From: Pseudaquabacterium terrae | GTDB taxonomy: Bacteria; Pseudomonadota; Gammaproteobacteria; Burkholderiales; Burkholderiaceae_C | Direction: 5' to 3' | Assembly (NCBI RefSeq): GCF_013266755.1 | Contig: NZ_JABRWJ010000005.1 | Coordinates: forward strand, 558,001 to 622,000 | DNA length: 64,000 nt | Shown: positions 1 through 7,773 of the stretch, one piece after another | Position numbering within the stretch: the stretch's first letter is position 1 | How the letters are laid out: each line of letters opens with the position of its first letter | Notes under the pieces: model-generated | The model's database searches: none | The model's input: the letters and a program-made list of their open reading frames with translations, nothing else | What the model was told of the DNA's origin: nothing | Made by a program: the position numbers and the translations under genes

Positions 1-418
1 GAATGCTCCCTCCCCCTGCTGTCGGATCCAACACAGTTGCGTCCGCGATTCCCGTTCTGTTGCATTGGTCCCGAAGCCAGCAGCCTTCTTCAACTGTCGG
101 CAGGTATTTGAAGGCCCGTTCGTAACCGTATGGGTTCAACCCAAGGTCGTCACCGGTCTTTCGCGCACGATCTATCCGCTTTCTGGTCGCAACCGGATCG
201 CCGTGAATGCCAAGCAGATGGACGAACTTGTCTCGGTCGACGTCTGTGGGCAGTATCGACGCAGCAATGGCTGCCCGCGACGCCACAAGCGGCCGGCGGG
301 CCCACCACACGTGCAGGTAGTAGGTCGGCGGAAGCGCAGTCATGGAGCGCCGCTCACGCACGCTTTCCTCACCCAATGCGGCAATCGGCAGCCAATCTTC
401 GATCAACCGTCGGGTCAT
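1..418 (-). CDS. DUF1156 DNA methylase, N-terminal part (cut by window edge)
   Basis: Only the first 139 codons are in the window; the gene continues to the left. The N-terminus starts MTRRLIEDWLPIAALGEES and reaches a YLHVWWARRPLVASRAAI block around residues 33-50, the hallmark of DUF1156 proteins, which are predicted adenine- or cytosine-directed DNA methylases. The last visible residues, DPTAGGGSI, match methyltransferase motif I (D-P-x-A-G-x-G-S), the S-adenosylmethionine site. The start codon overlaps the stop of the upstream AlbA_2 gene as ATGA (415-418), so the two are translationally coupled and this is the fourth gene of the leftward operon that begins at 5737. Family knowledge: DUF1156 methylases often pair with DUF499 ATPases in predicted phage-defence loci. 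The methylation target cannot be inferred from this part. Confidence 0.85.
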   Translation of the reverse strand, partial: MTRRLIEDWLPIAALGEESVRERRSMTALPPTYYLHVWWARRPLVASRAAIAASILPTDVDRDKFVHLLGIHGDPVATRKRIDRARKTGDDLGLNPYGYERAFKYLPTVEEGCWLRDQCNRTGIADATVLDPTAGGGSI

Positions 419-2184
419 CTCGTTCTCTTCTTCTGCGTCGGCTCTTCACCGCCCGCGTATTCGTAGGTGGCGCCGCGCCCGTGCCCAGTCAGGCGTACAG
501 ACTCGGCCTCCAGTTCGTGGATTAGCCGGTTCACCTGCTGGCGCGTGTAGCCAGTCACCGCCCGCACTTCGGCGTTCGTCAGCCCTCGTTCGCCGCGACG
601 ATGGCGCTGCTTCAACATGTTCAGCACGCGCGTCTTTGCCACGTCGGCGTCGATGCGCTGGTCGCGCTCAGCGTTGCCGCGCCCCTCCAGCCGGCGGTGC
701 AGCGCGGGCTTCAGCCGCCACCAGGTGCCGCGGCCAACGCCACCGCGCTCCAAGTAACCGTAGTCCTGCGCCATCTCGTCCAGGATGTCGCGCATTTCCG
801 CCTCGCGGCGCTGGCAAAGCTCCGCGGCCAGCGCGGTGTCGATCTCCGCGTGCCCCAGCAAGTAGCGCAGCACAAGCATGTGGTCCACATCCAGCACGCG
901 GCCGGCCTTGCCCTCGTCGGCGATGAACTCGCGGAACGGCGCCGAGGTTTCCTGGCGCTTGAAGACGACGCGAACTGCGCTTTCTTCGTCGATGATGAGG
1001 GGCGGCTCCTTGCCCTCGATCAGCATGGCCTCGAACATGCGGCCCACGCCGAGGTTGCTGCGGTTCACCAGGCGCAACCGGGACAGCGCGTGCACCAGTA
1101 GTGGGTTGCGGGCTAAGGGTGGGTGATGAAGGATGTTGGCCGGCGTGATGCCGCCCACCAGGCCACCGGGGTTGCTGATCTCGAGCTTGCGCGGGTACTG
1201 CTTCACCAGTACCGGACTGGCCAGGCGCAAGTCCAGGTGGCACAGCGCATTGAGTAGGGCTTCGCGCAGGGCCACGGTGGGATAAGCGCGGAACTCGAAG
1301 TGATGCAGCCCGTGCTCCACGGTGGTGATGGGGTTGTCGGCATTGATGCGTGCCTCCAGCGCCTGCAGGGCCAGCGGCAGCGCCAGCTCGCCTTTGCCGG
1401 GTCCATCGCGGCCGTCGGCACGGTCGACGTATGTGGTGGCGCTCTTCATGCGCTCGTGCGTCCAGCCGTAGTTGGGCAGGTGGCGGGCCAAAGCGGTGGC
1501 GCTGCCGGCGATCAGCAGGCCCGCCTTGGTAAGCCGGCCGTCGCGCAGCACGTCCAGCGCACCTAGCAGGTCGAGGTCAGTCTTGCGCAGCAGGTCGGCC
1601 GGGGCCTGCTCCTGACGTGCCAGATCGCGCAGGCGTTCCACCGCGGCGGCCGAGAGCAAGGCCTCCACCGGCTCGGGCACCGCGACGGCGGTCACGTCGG
1701 ACTCGCCGCGCTCCACCATCAACCGGTCGCGCAGGTCGCCCGTCAGAGGCACGCAGTCCTTGCTGCGGCGCACGGTGCCGGCGCCGGCGGTGGTGGTGTA
1801 CGGAGGCAGTCCGCCGTGCACCTGCATTACCAGCAGGCGGCCCGTGCCTTCCGGCACCGGCAACTCCAGCACCTCTGGCGTGAGCTTGGGCGCCGTGCGT
1901 TCGTAGATGTCGCGCTTGAGTTGGTGCGGCTCGGCGGAGTCCGGAACGCCGACGATGGCTTTCGCCCGGCCGACGACGCGGTCGCGCACGCCCAGCACCA
2001 CGGTGCCACCGCCACCGTTGGCCATGCACACGGCCATGTCCACGGCTAGGCGCACGGCATGGCGGTCGTCGGCAGGCCATTCCTTGAAGTCGAGGTCCTG
2101 CGCCTCCAGCGTGTCGGCGTCGACCTGGTCCAGCCGGGCGAGGAGCGCACGAACTTCGGTGAGTTCCCGCATCAGGGTCGGCAC
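415..2184 (-). CDS. AlbA_2 (Schlafen-type) ATP-binding protein
   Basis: The 589-residue protein has an N-terminal AlbA_2/Schlafen-like domain (about residues 20-150) with the LDFKEWP and MANGGGGTVVLGV blocks typical of that fold. A central GHKL/HATPase_c_4-like region follows (about 290-400: REALLNALCH, ISNPGGL, NLGVGRMF), and the C-terminus is probably a winged helix (about 510-570). This architecture is common in proteins annotated as RecG-like or putative transcriptional regulators, and in defence loci, where Schlafen domains can be nucleases. The start is GTG at 2184; an in-frame ATG at 2172 is an alternative, and neither has a strong Shine-Dalgarno. It is third in the operon, 23 nt after the 162-aa gene, and overlaps the DUF1156 methylase by four bases. 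A role in sensing or cutting nucleic acid for the defence locus is inference. Confidence 0.85.
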   Translation of the reverse strand: MPTLMRELTEVRALLARLDQVDADTLEAQDLDFKEWPADDRHAVRLAVDMAVCMANGGGGTVVLGVRDRVVGRAKAIVGVPDSAEPHQLKRDIYERTAPKLTPEVLELPVPEGTGRLLVMQVHGGLPPYTTTAGAGTVRRSKDCVPLTGDLRDRLMVERGESDVTAVAVPEPVEALLSAAAVERLRDLARQEQAPADLLRKTDLDLLGALDVLRDGRLTKAGLLIAGSATALARHLPNYGWTHERMKSATTYVDRADGRDGPGKGELALPLALQALEARINADNPITTVEHGLHHFEFRAYPTVALREALLNALCHLDLRLASPVLVKQYPRKLEISNPGGLVGGITPANILHHPPLARNPLLVHALSRLRLVNRSNLGVGRMFEAMLIEGKEPPLIIDEESAVRVVFKRQETSAPFREFIADEGKAGRVLDVDHMLVLRYLLGHAEIDTALAAELCQRREAEMRDILDEMAQDYGYLERGGVGRGTWWRLKPALHRRLEGRGNAERDQRIDADVAKTRVLNMLKQRHRRGERGLTNAEVRAVTGYTRQQVNRLIHELEAESVRLTGHGRGATYEYAGGEEPTQKKRTR

Positions 2185-2207
2185 TCGTTACTTGGAACGG
2201 CGAACGC

Positions 2208-2696
2208 TCAGGCGTTCGGGTCGATAAGCAGGAAGCGCAGCGCCATCAGCACCCGGCGCGGGTACTTGCGGTGCATGGCCATCCCGAGCCAGTAGCCGGC
2301 TTCTTCCTTGGTCATCGCCTCAATGCCGGCGGCCACGGCTGCCATGTGATTGCGATTGCGCATGGGTGCCAGTGAGCGGAACAACAGACCCAGGTTGATG
2401 GCGAGTTCCTCGTCGATGGGCACTCGCAGCGCGTCGATGGCTGGCAGGTCGTGCAGGTTGATGCGCAGCGCCTTCAGCCTGCGCAGCAGGCGATGCTCCA
2501 CCAGCGACAGGTTGCGGCCATGCAGCCCGGCTACGTAAGTGGGCTGCTTGATATGAGGCGTGGCGATGGCCGGCAGCTGCCAGATTTCCAATGCCATGTC
2601 GGCACCCTGCTGGCGTTTGGCACGCAGTTCGTAGTGCGGCAGCGCAGATGCGGCCTGACGCGGGAGGACGACCAGTTGGGCGCGGGGGGTGGCCAT
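2208..2696 (-). CDS. Small uncharacterised protein of the DUF499/DUF1156 locus
   Basis: 162 residues, no enzyme motif recognised. The N-terminus (LVVLPRQ) is followed by predicted alternating strand/helix, a basic RLLRRLKALRIN stretch near residues 70-80, and a helical C-terminal half with GYWLGMAMHRKYPRRVLMALRFL. No signal peptide or membrane segment is visible. The ATG lies 11 nt after the stop of the DUF499 ATPase, and a strong GAGGAG Shine-Dalgarno overlaps that stop codon, so expression is coupled to the ATPase. The conserved tight placement between an ATPase and a Schlafen-type protein argues for an accessory subunit or adaptor. That is inference from context only. Confidence 0.8.
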   Translation of the reverse strand: MATPRAQLVVLPRQAASALPHYELRAKRQQGADMALEIWQLPAIATPHIKQPTYVAGLHGRNLSLVEHRLLRRLKALRINLHDLPAIDALRVPIDEELAINLGLLFRSLAPMRNRNHMAAVAAGIEAMTKEEAGYWLGMAMHRKYPRRVLMALRFLLIDPNA

Positions 2697-2707
2697 GGAT
2701 GGGCTCC

Positions 2708-5700
2708 TCAGGACTTCGTCTCGGCGACAACCGCCAGCACATGAGCCACGGGCGAGACCAAGCGCGTCAGGCGCTGGATCAGGCCCTCGGCGCTTGGGCC
2801 TTGCACGGCCAGCGGAGGGTCGAAGTGCAGCCGATAAGTGACGCTGGCATCGCTATCGCTGGCCGCCCGGAATTGAGGCTCCAGGTAGTCCTTCAGCGGT
2901 GTTGCGTCGTCCAGGTCACCCTTGAACGTGATAGTGGCTTCGGACTGGCTCGGTGTCTCGAACTGCGCCTCAAGCTCGATGCGCTTGGTGGCGTTGGGGA
3001 CCGACTTCACCAGGGCTAGCAGCTTCATGGCATCGCCCTTGTCGAAGGGGCGGATCGTCATCGAGCCGAAGCTCAAGGCACCGTTTTGGCGGGCGTTCTC
3101 GAACACGCGGGCAAGTGCGGCCTTGAGTACGTCTTCGGCCTGGAAGGTACCGGCCTGCTGGGCCACCGGGGCTGGGGCTGCGGCCGGGCTCGACGCTCCT
3201 GCGGGCGTGGGAGCAGGCCCACTGGTACCGGAAGGCGCGGGCGCCGACGATGCCGGAGGAGCAGGTGGGGTGCGTGGCCAGATGCCATGGTCCTGCGCGT
3301 AGGTGATCGTGTAGACGAAGGACTGCTCGTCCACCTTGATCTCGGCGTGCGGGTCGCCCTTGCCGCGAAGCAGTTCACCGGACTTGTAGATGTAGTCGCC
3401 CTGGTCGATGCCCTGGCGGATGCCCTTGATGAACACGTCATCGCCAACCAGCATGGGCAGGGCCGCGTCCTGTCGGAACTCGGCGCGCAGTGCGGCCGTG
3501 GTGATCTGGCCCTTCTTGAGCGGCGTACGGTCACGCACGTAGACGGGCGAGTCCGGCGGGTCGGTGGGCAGGCGCAGCTTGTTGACGTTCTGCAGCTGCG
3601 TCACGACCTGCTTCTGCCCGTCGCCCGGACGATCGGATGCGGTCTGGATGTCGACCACCGTGTGGGCCAGGTCGCAATTGGCTCCGTCTACGCGGTTGCG
3701 CGAGGGATAGAAGATGTGCCGGTAGCACTGCTGGATGGCGGTGGCAAGTTGGTGCTTGGTTCGACCGAAGTCCTCGTTCAGCTTGGCCACCTGGTAATCA
3801 GCCAGGTCCTTCAGCTTGCCCGGCACGCGCAGCGACTCCAGCGCCAGGTAGCGCAGCATCCGCGCCTTCATCACCGGGATGCCGGTCGCATCGGCGACGA
3901 CGAAACCGAGGTTGTTGCGGTTGTGTCGCCAGTCGTTGCCGGCGCCGCGATGCAGGAAGATCTTCTCGATCAGCGGATCGACGCGAACCGCGTCGCCGGC
4001 CACCTGCACCGCGTCGTGGCTGAGCAGCACGAGATACGGGCGCCCGCTGCCGTCGTCGTCGGCCACGTCATGCGGACCTGACGCGAAAGGCACCAGGTTC
4101 AGGTGTGGGCCGGCGAAGAGGTCGCGGATGTCGGCGTTGAGGCGCGACCTGGCTTCTTCGCGATCGACGTTGGTCTCTTCGCGGCGGATGATCTGCGTGA
4201 GGTTGGCCTCGGCCAGAAAGCGCAGCGGAGCGCCGGGCTTGTCGTCGATGTAGGCCGAGTCGACGACGAAGCGCTTGCGCGCATCGTCGATGAATGCGAT
4301 GTCGGTGCTGGGCCCGAGGACGGCGTAGCGCAACTCTTCGGGGTTCAGACCACGCAGCGACTCGTTGAAAGCAAGCGTGTGCATGAAAACCGTACGGGCC
4401 ACGTAAGAGCCGTAGCTGGGCTGCCCCTTGAACGCGCCCGCATCGAGCTGCTCGGCCAGAGACGAACTGCCATCGGCACCCGCGATCTCGGCCTTGATGG
4501 CCGGCACGTAGATGTCCTGCTTGAGTCGGGTGACCAGCTCCAACCGAATGGGCTCGAACCCGAGGTCGATGTGGTGCGTGTGGATGGCGAAGGCATCCGC
4601 GGGCGTCTCTTGCCACAGGCGCGCCACCGTGCGGGCCAGCAGGCGCAGCATGCCGCGCACGCGTTGGAAGTTGCCCAGGGTGCCCGTCTTCTGGGTCAGC
4701 ACCTTCACCAGTTCCGGGTGCAGCGGGTAGCCGGCCTCGAACTCTTCGACACGCCGGTCTTGGACGGGTGGTGTGGGCAGCTTGTCGCGGTTGGTGTCCC
4801 ACAGGGCCTTGTAGGCCGCGACGACCTGCCGCGCCTTGGTTTCGTCGACGCGGGTGAAGAGGCGGCGACAGACGACCCTGACGGTTTCGTCGTCCTCGGT
4901 GGGGTCGATCACCGTTGCCTTGCGCGCGGCGACGCTCTCGGCCTCGGCGAAGAAGGCGGCGATGTCCTGGGTTTCGCGGCTGTAGGCATCGGTGGCCTTG
5001 CCATCTCGACCGACGGCCAGCGTGAAGACCAGGGCGACGCGAGGCAGGCTCTCGACCGCCTTCATCAATGAGGTCATGAAGGCGAGCAACTGCTCGCCCG
5101 CGCGCTGTGCATTGCGCCCGGCAACCTTGCGGAGGTAGGGCGCTATCTCGTCGATCAGGATCACGGCCGGCTCTGTGCCCAGCAGTTCGCGCAGGGTGTC
5201 GGCACCGGGCGCGATGCCTTCCTTGTCGCTCTGTTCGACGAGCCGGTAGCCTGGTTCGTCAGCGAGGGCGAACGCCAGTTCGCCCCACGGGCTGAAGGCG
5301 CGGATCGAGTCGCTCAGGCGCCGGCCGTTCGCAGGGTCGGCGTTCTCACCGTCGAACGCGGCGATGCGGATGGGCGTGGCCGGGCGCAAGGCCGGTTCCA
5401 GGAACTCGTCGGCATTCGGCACGCCGACCAACCCCCGCATGGCGTGCGCCAAGCCGATGAGGGTGTGCGTCTTGCCGCCGCCGAACTGGGTGTCGAGGCG
5501 GAAGACCGCACCCACCTGCTCGGGGCGGCCCAGCACCCGCAGCGCGACCAGCTTCAAGGCATTCTTCAGGCCCTTGGTCGGGTAGGTGTTGGCGAAGAAG
5601 AGTTCGGGCTTTTTGTACTCGTCCGGTGCGTCGCCCCGGAGGACCTGCGACAGGTCGGCGGCAAAGTCACTCTCCTTAAGGACCCCCTGAAGAACATCGG

Positions 5701-5737
5701 AGCGGGGTTCGCAGATCCCGAAGAGATTGTCAGCCAT
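2708..5737 (-). CDS. DUF499 AAA-type ATPase of a defence/modification operon
   Basis: A 1009-residue cytoplasmic ATPase. Walker A is FGGGKTHT (residues 85-92) and Walker B is VILIDE (192-197); the N-terminal block KKPELFFANTYPTKGLKNAL is typical of DUF499 proteins. A long helical middle is followed by a Pro/Ala/Ser-rich linker at about 825-870 and a C-terminal domain of about 130 residues. DUF499 ATPases co-occur with DUF1156 methylases and helicases in islands proposed to act against phage (family knowledge). It is the first gene of the leftward operon. Upstream lies an 18-bp palindrome (5779-5796) and the remains of an integrase. Its partners downstream follow at 11 nt, 23 nt and a 4-nt overlap. 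The exact activity (loader, motor or translocase) cannot be decided from sequence. Confidence 0.9.
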   Translation of the reverse strand: MADNLFGICEPRSDVLQGVLKESDFAADLSQVLRGDAPDEYKKPELFFANTYPTKGLKNALKLVALRVLGRPEQVGAVFRLDTQFGGGKTHTLIGLAHAMRGLVGVPNADEFLEPALRPATPIRIAAFDGENADPANGRRLSDSIRAFSPWGELAFALADEPGYRLVEQSDKEGIAPGADTLRELLGTEPAVILIDEIAPYLRKVAGRNAQRAGEQLLAFMTSLMKAVESLPRVALVFTLAVGRDGKATDAYSRETQDIAAFFAEAESVAARKATVIDPTEDDETVRVVCRRLFTRVDETKARQVVAAYKALWDTNRDKLPTPPVQDRRVEEFEAGYPLHPELVKVLTQKTGTLGNFQRVRGMLRLLARTVARLWQETPADAFAIHTHHIDLGFEPIRLELVTRLKQDIYVPAIKAEIAGADGSSSLAEQLDAGAFKGQPSYGSYVARTVFMHTLAFNESLRGLNPEELRYAVLGPSTDIAFIDDARKRFVVDSAYIDDKPGAPLRFLAEANLTQIIRREETNVDREEARSRLNADIRDLFAGPHLNLVPFASGPHDVADDDGSGRPYLVLLSHDAVQVAGDAVRVDPLIEKIFLHRGAGNDWRHNRNNLGFVVADATGIPVMKARMLRYLALESLRVPGKLKDLADYQVAKLNEDFGRTKHQLATAIQQCYRHIFYPSRNRVDGANCDLAHTVVDIQTASDRPGDGQKQVVTQLQNVNKLRLPTDPPDSPVYVRDRTPLKKGQITTAALRAEFRQDAALPMLVGDDVFIKGIRQGIDQGDYIYKSGELLRGKGDPHAEIKVDEQSFVYTITYAQDHGIWPRTPPAPPASSAPAPSGTSGPAPTPAGASSPAAAPAPVAQQAGTFQAEDVLKAALARVFENARQNGALSFGSMTIRPFDKGDAMKLLALVKSVPNATKRIELEAQFETPSQSEATITFKGDLDDATPLKDYLEPQFRAASDSDASVTYRLHFDPPLAVQGPSAEGLIQRLTRLVSPVAHVLAVVAETKS

Positions 5738-5778
5738 GGGCGCCCTGAATGTTGTTCCCGAGGAAAATGTATCAGATC

Positions 5779-5796
5779 AATGTTCGATGGAACATT
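5779..5796. promoter_or_regulatory. Palindrome upstream of the DUF499 operon
   Basis: AATGTTC-GATG-GAACATT: perfect 7-bp arms with a 4-bp spacer, about 42 bp upstream of the DUF499 start codon. The surrounding DNA is AT-richer than its neighbours, as expected for a promoter. The position suits a repressor site controlling the operon. No cognate regulator is encoded next to it inside the window. Confidence 0.5.
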
Positions 5797-5895
5797 CGGC
5801 CGCGGAGCGCGTGCCGTCCCCCCATCCACCGCGCTGCGAGTTGGCGGAGCGCCGGTCAGCGGTTCTGTTCTGCTTGTGCACCGCCACGAAGGACC

Positions 5896-6180
5896 CGATC
5901 CAACAGGCAGGCCCAGGTGTGCTGCGTATCGTGGAACCGGAAGTCTCGATCCCCGACTTCTTCAGCGCGTTTCGCCAGGCCATGTTCACCGTCGCGCTCA
6001 GCGGTCGACCCTTGTAGAGGAAGACGTACTCAAGGTGCTTGCCGATCTGCCCGCGCAGGATCTCCATCGCCGTCGCGTTCAGCGGGATACGCAGCGTCTT
6101 GCGGCTCTTGATGTCGCGCGCGGCCACCGTCATCATCTGCCGCGGCATGTCGATCTGGTTCCAGTTCAGTCCCAGCACGA
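5896..6180 (-). pseudogene. Tyrosine integrase fragment (copy 1)
   Basis: Closely similar at DNA level over about 285 bp to the integrase at 7774-8820: the region encoding LNWNQIDMPRQMMTVAARDI, the K-R-P-L segment and AWRNALKKSGIE is shared. The N-terminal half and the C-terminal tyrosine region are absent. Relative to the other copy one base is missing after the codons for GIE, so the H-x-x-R box lies out of frame. It therefore cannot encode a working recombinase. It keeps AAG (Lys) at the position where copy 2 has an amber stop. It forms the upstream border of the DUF499 operon and is probably the scar of an earlier integration or of recombination between integrase copies. Confidence 0.85.
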
Positions 6181-7083
6181 CTCATTCGAGACGCGCTGCA
6201 ACTCAACCAAGTAAGCCAACGGGTGGCTTGCCTGCCAATCGACCATAGCACGCTTGCGCTTCGCGAACTCAATCGCAACCTTCCCCAATTCAACAATCGC
6301 CGCACTAGATGCCCCTACCCACGGCCCTCCGAGAAGCGCTGTTGCAATACCGGCAGAAGCGGCGGCCTGAAGGCTCTGGGCATCAACAAGGGCCGAGAGT
6401 GACCCAGTAGCGGTATCGAATCCATGTTTCCTACGGGCCTGGTCGTACTCGTCGAGCCGACTGGCAAGATCATCTTCCACGAATGCGAGGCTCTTGCCTG
6501 CGTACTTCTCGTCGAGGAACGCCCGAAGGCGCTGCAACCGTCGCCGAGACTCACCATCCTGTCGAACCTCGATGATCTGCTCCCAAGACGCTGAAGCCGT
6601 GTTGATGAGTTCCATTCCGAAGACGCGGATCAAAGGATCCTCAACATTGCTCGAGGATTCCTCACCCGTTGCGGGCAGTAGGACGGCTGCGCCTCGAATT
6701 CCGAGTGTTGCTGCGTAAGTCGCGAAGTGCTTGCGAATAGGCTCGGTCTCGCTGGACGTTGCGTTGCTCAAGTACGCCGCGGCAAGGTCCGCATACGAGT
6801 CATCGACTGACGAGGACGCTGTCGACTGCCGATATGGTCGCGCTCGACTGGCAAATTCATCCCAGCTGTCAACGATTCGCCCAAGTTGGGAGTAGCGCTC
6901 AGACTCCGTGGCAGGCAATGTGTCGAAGACAATGTTAATGAGTGCCCGTGAGGGAACTGGTTCGGGAAAGTCAGCGACGATATCGCGACCTGTGCCAGCC
7001 AATCTCCGGAATGCAACCGGCAACACTCTGTCGAAGTAGAGAGCGGCTTGCTTGAGCTGTCCAAAGGCAACGACCGATCGCAT
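6166..7083 (-). CDS. Unrecognised 305-aa protein between integrase relics
   Basis: No family recognised. The protein begins MRSVVAFGQLKQAALYFDRV and is mostly helical. It has a charged helical segment (about 180-220: RRRLQRLRAFLDEKY, LASRLDEYDQARRK) followed by a Gly/Ala-rich, moderately hydrophobic stretch (about 240-275: ALLGGPWVGASSAAIVELG) that could be a short membrane hairpin or a buried core. Base composition is clearly less GC-rich than the surrounding genes, suggesting foreign origin. The last few codons (SCWD and stop) are read from the integrase remnant, so the native C-terminus may have been lost when the two sequences were joined. The Shine-Dalgarno is weak. A cargo or defence gene of the mobile element is plausible but unproven. 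Confidence 0.6.
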   Translation of the reverse strand: MRSVVAFGQLKQAALYFDRVLPVAFRRLAGTGRDIVADFPEPVPSRALINIVFDTLPATESERYSQLGRIVDSWDEFASRARPYRQSTASSSVDDSYADLAAAYLSNATSSETEPIRKHFATYAATLGIRGAAVLLPATGEESSSNVEDPLIRVFGMELINTASASWEQIIEVRQDGESRRRLQRLRAFLDEKYAGKSLAFVEDDLASRLDEYDQARRKHGFDTATGSLSALVDAQSLQAAASAGIATALLGGPWVGASSAAIVELGKVAIEFAKRKRAMVDWQASHPLAYLVELQRVSNESCWD

Positions 7084-7204
7084 CTTGAGCTAACGTTTGA
7101 GTGGCACATGATAGGCCTAGGTGTCTCGCGCCCAAAGCGCCTGCTGGTGCGGGTGGCGTTGACTGCAGGGGGGCCTCGCTCGCTCAGGCAATGCGCATGG
7201 CCGT

Positions 7205-7585
7205 TCAAGGCAAATCTGGTGTGTTTGCTATGTCGATCCAGTTCCGCGCCCCAGGTCTACTCATGTCGCCTCCAGCCAATGCCGCCGCTTCGATCGCTGC
7301 AGCGGACACAGTCCACACTTGCTTGGGATGAAAGTAGCTGGTTCCCGACTTCCATTTGTGGTGTCCGATCTTGTACTTTTCCTCGATGGGTAGGCGCTCC
7401 GGTCCGATCGAGGTGTAGCAAGGCATCAAGCGCCAAGTCCCCTTGTCCTCGGAGAGGCACGCAAAGAAGTGCTTGTCTTGCACCTTTACAGCGCCGGGCA
7501 CTGTGGTTTGACCGCCAGCCTGCTGAAGCACCTTCGGATCGAGGTGCAACACCAAGCCAGGCACGAGTTCGGTGACGAGCGACAT
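7205..7585 (-). CDS. Unrecognised 126-aa protein
   Basis: The frame is open further upstream, but the start is placed at the ATG at 7585 because GGAGG sits about nine bases before it. The product begins MSLVTELVPGLVLHLDP and has a beta-rich N-terminal half with KVQDKHFFACLSED, a central YKIGHHKWKSGTSYFHPKQVWT block, and an alanine-rich helix near the C-terminus. The general look (small, beta-rich, VPGLV...HFFACLSED) faintly resembles MazF/PemK-like barrels, but key toxin residues cannot be assigned and no antitoxin gene lies next to it. It is probably cargo of the integrase-bearing element. Confidence 0.5.
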   Translation of the reverse strand: MSLVTELVPGLVLHLDPKVLQQAGGQTTVPGAVKVQDKHFFACLSEDKGTWRLMPCYTSIGPERLPIEEKYKIGHHKWKSGTSYFHPKQVWTVSAAAIEAAALAGGDMSRPGARNWIDIANTPDLP

Positions 7586-7773
7586 GCGAGGCCTCCAACA
7601 GCAATCAACGTAAGCCAGCCGTGGCCAAATCTGTACCGATGTTGCCATCCATCGCCTCACGTGCACAGTAGTAATCTCGCGCGGCCTCAGCCGAGCGTCC
7701 GCTTGCATAGGCTTCCGACAGCTCCGATTCGCGAGCCGCGATCCGAGAACTCGACGATTAAGGTTCCTTCGCC

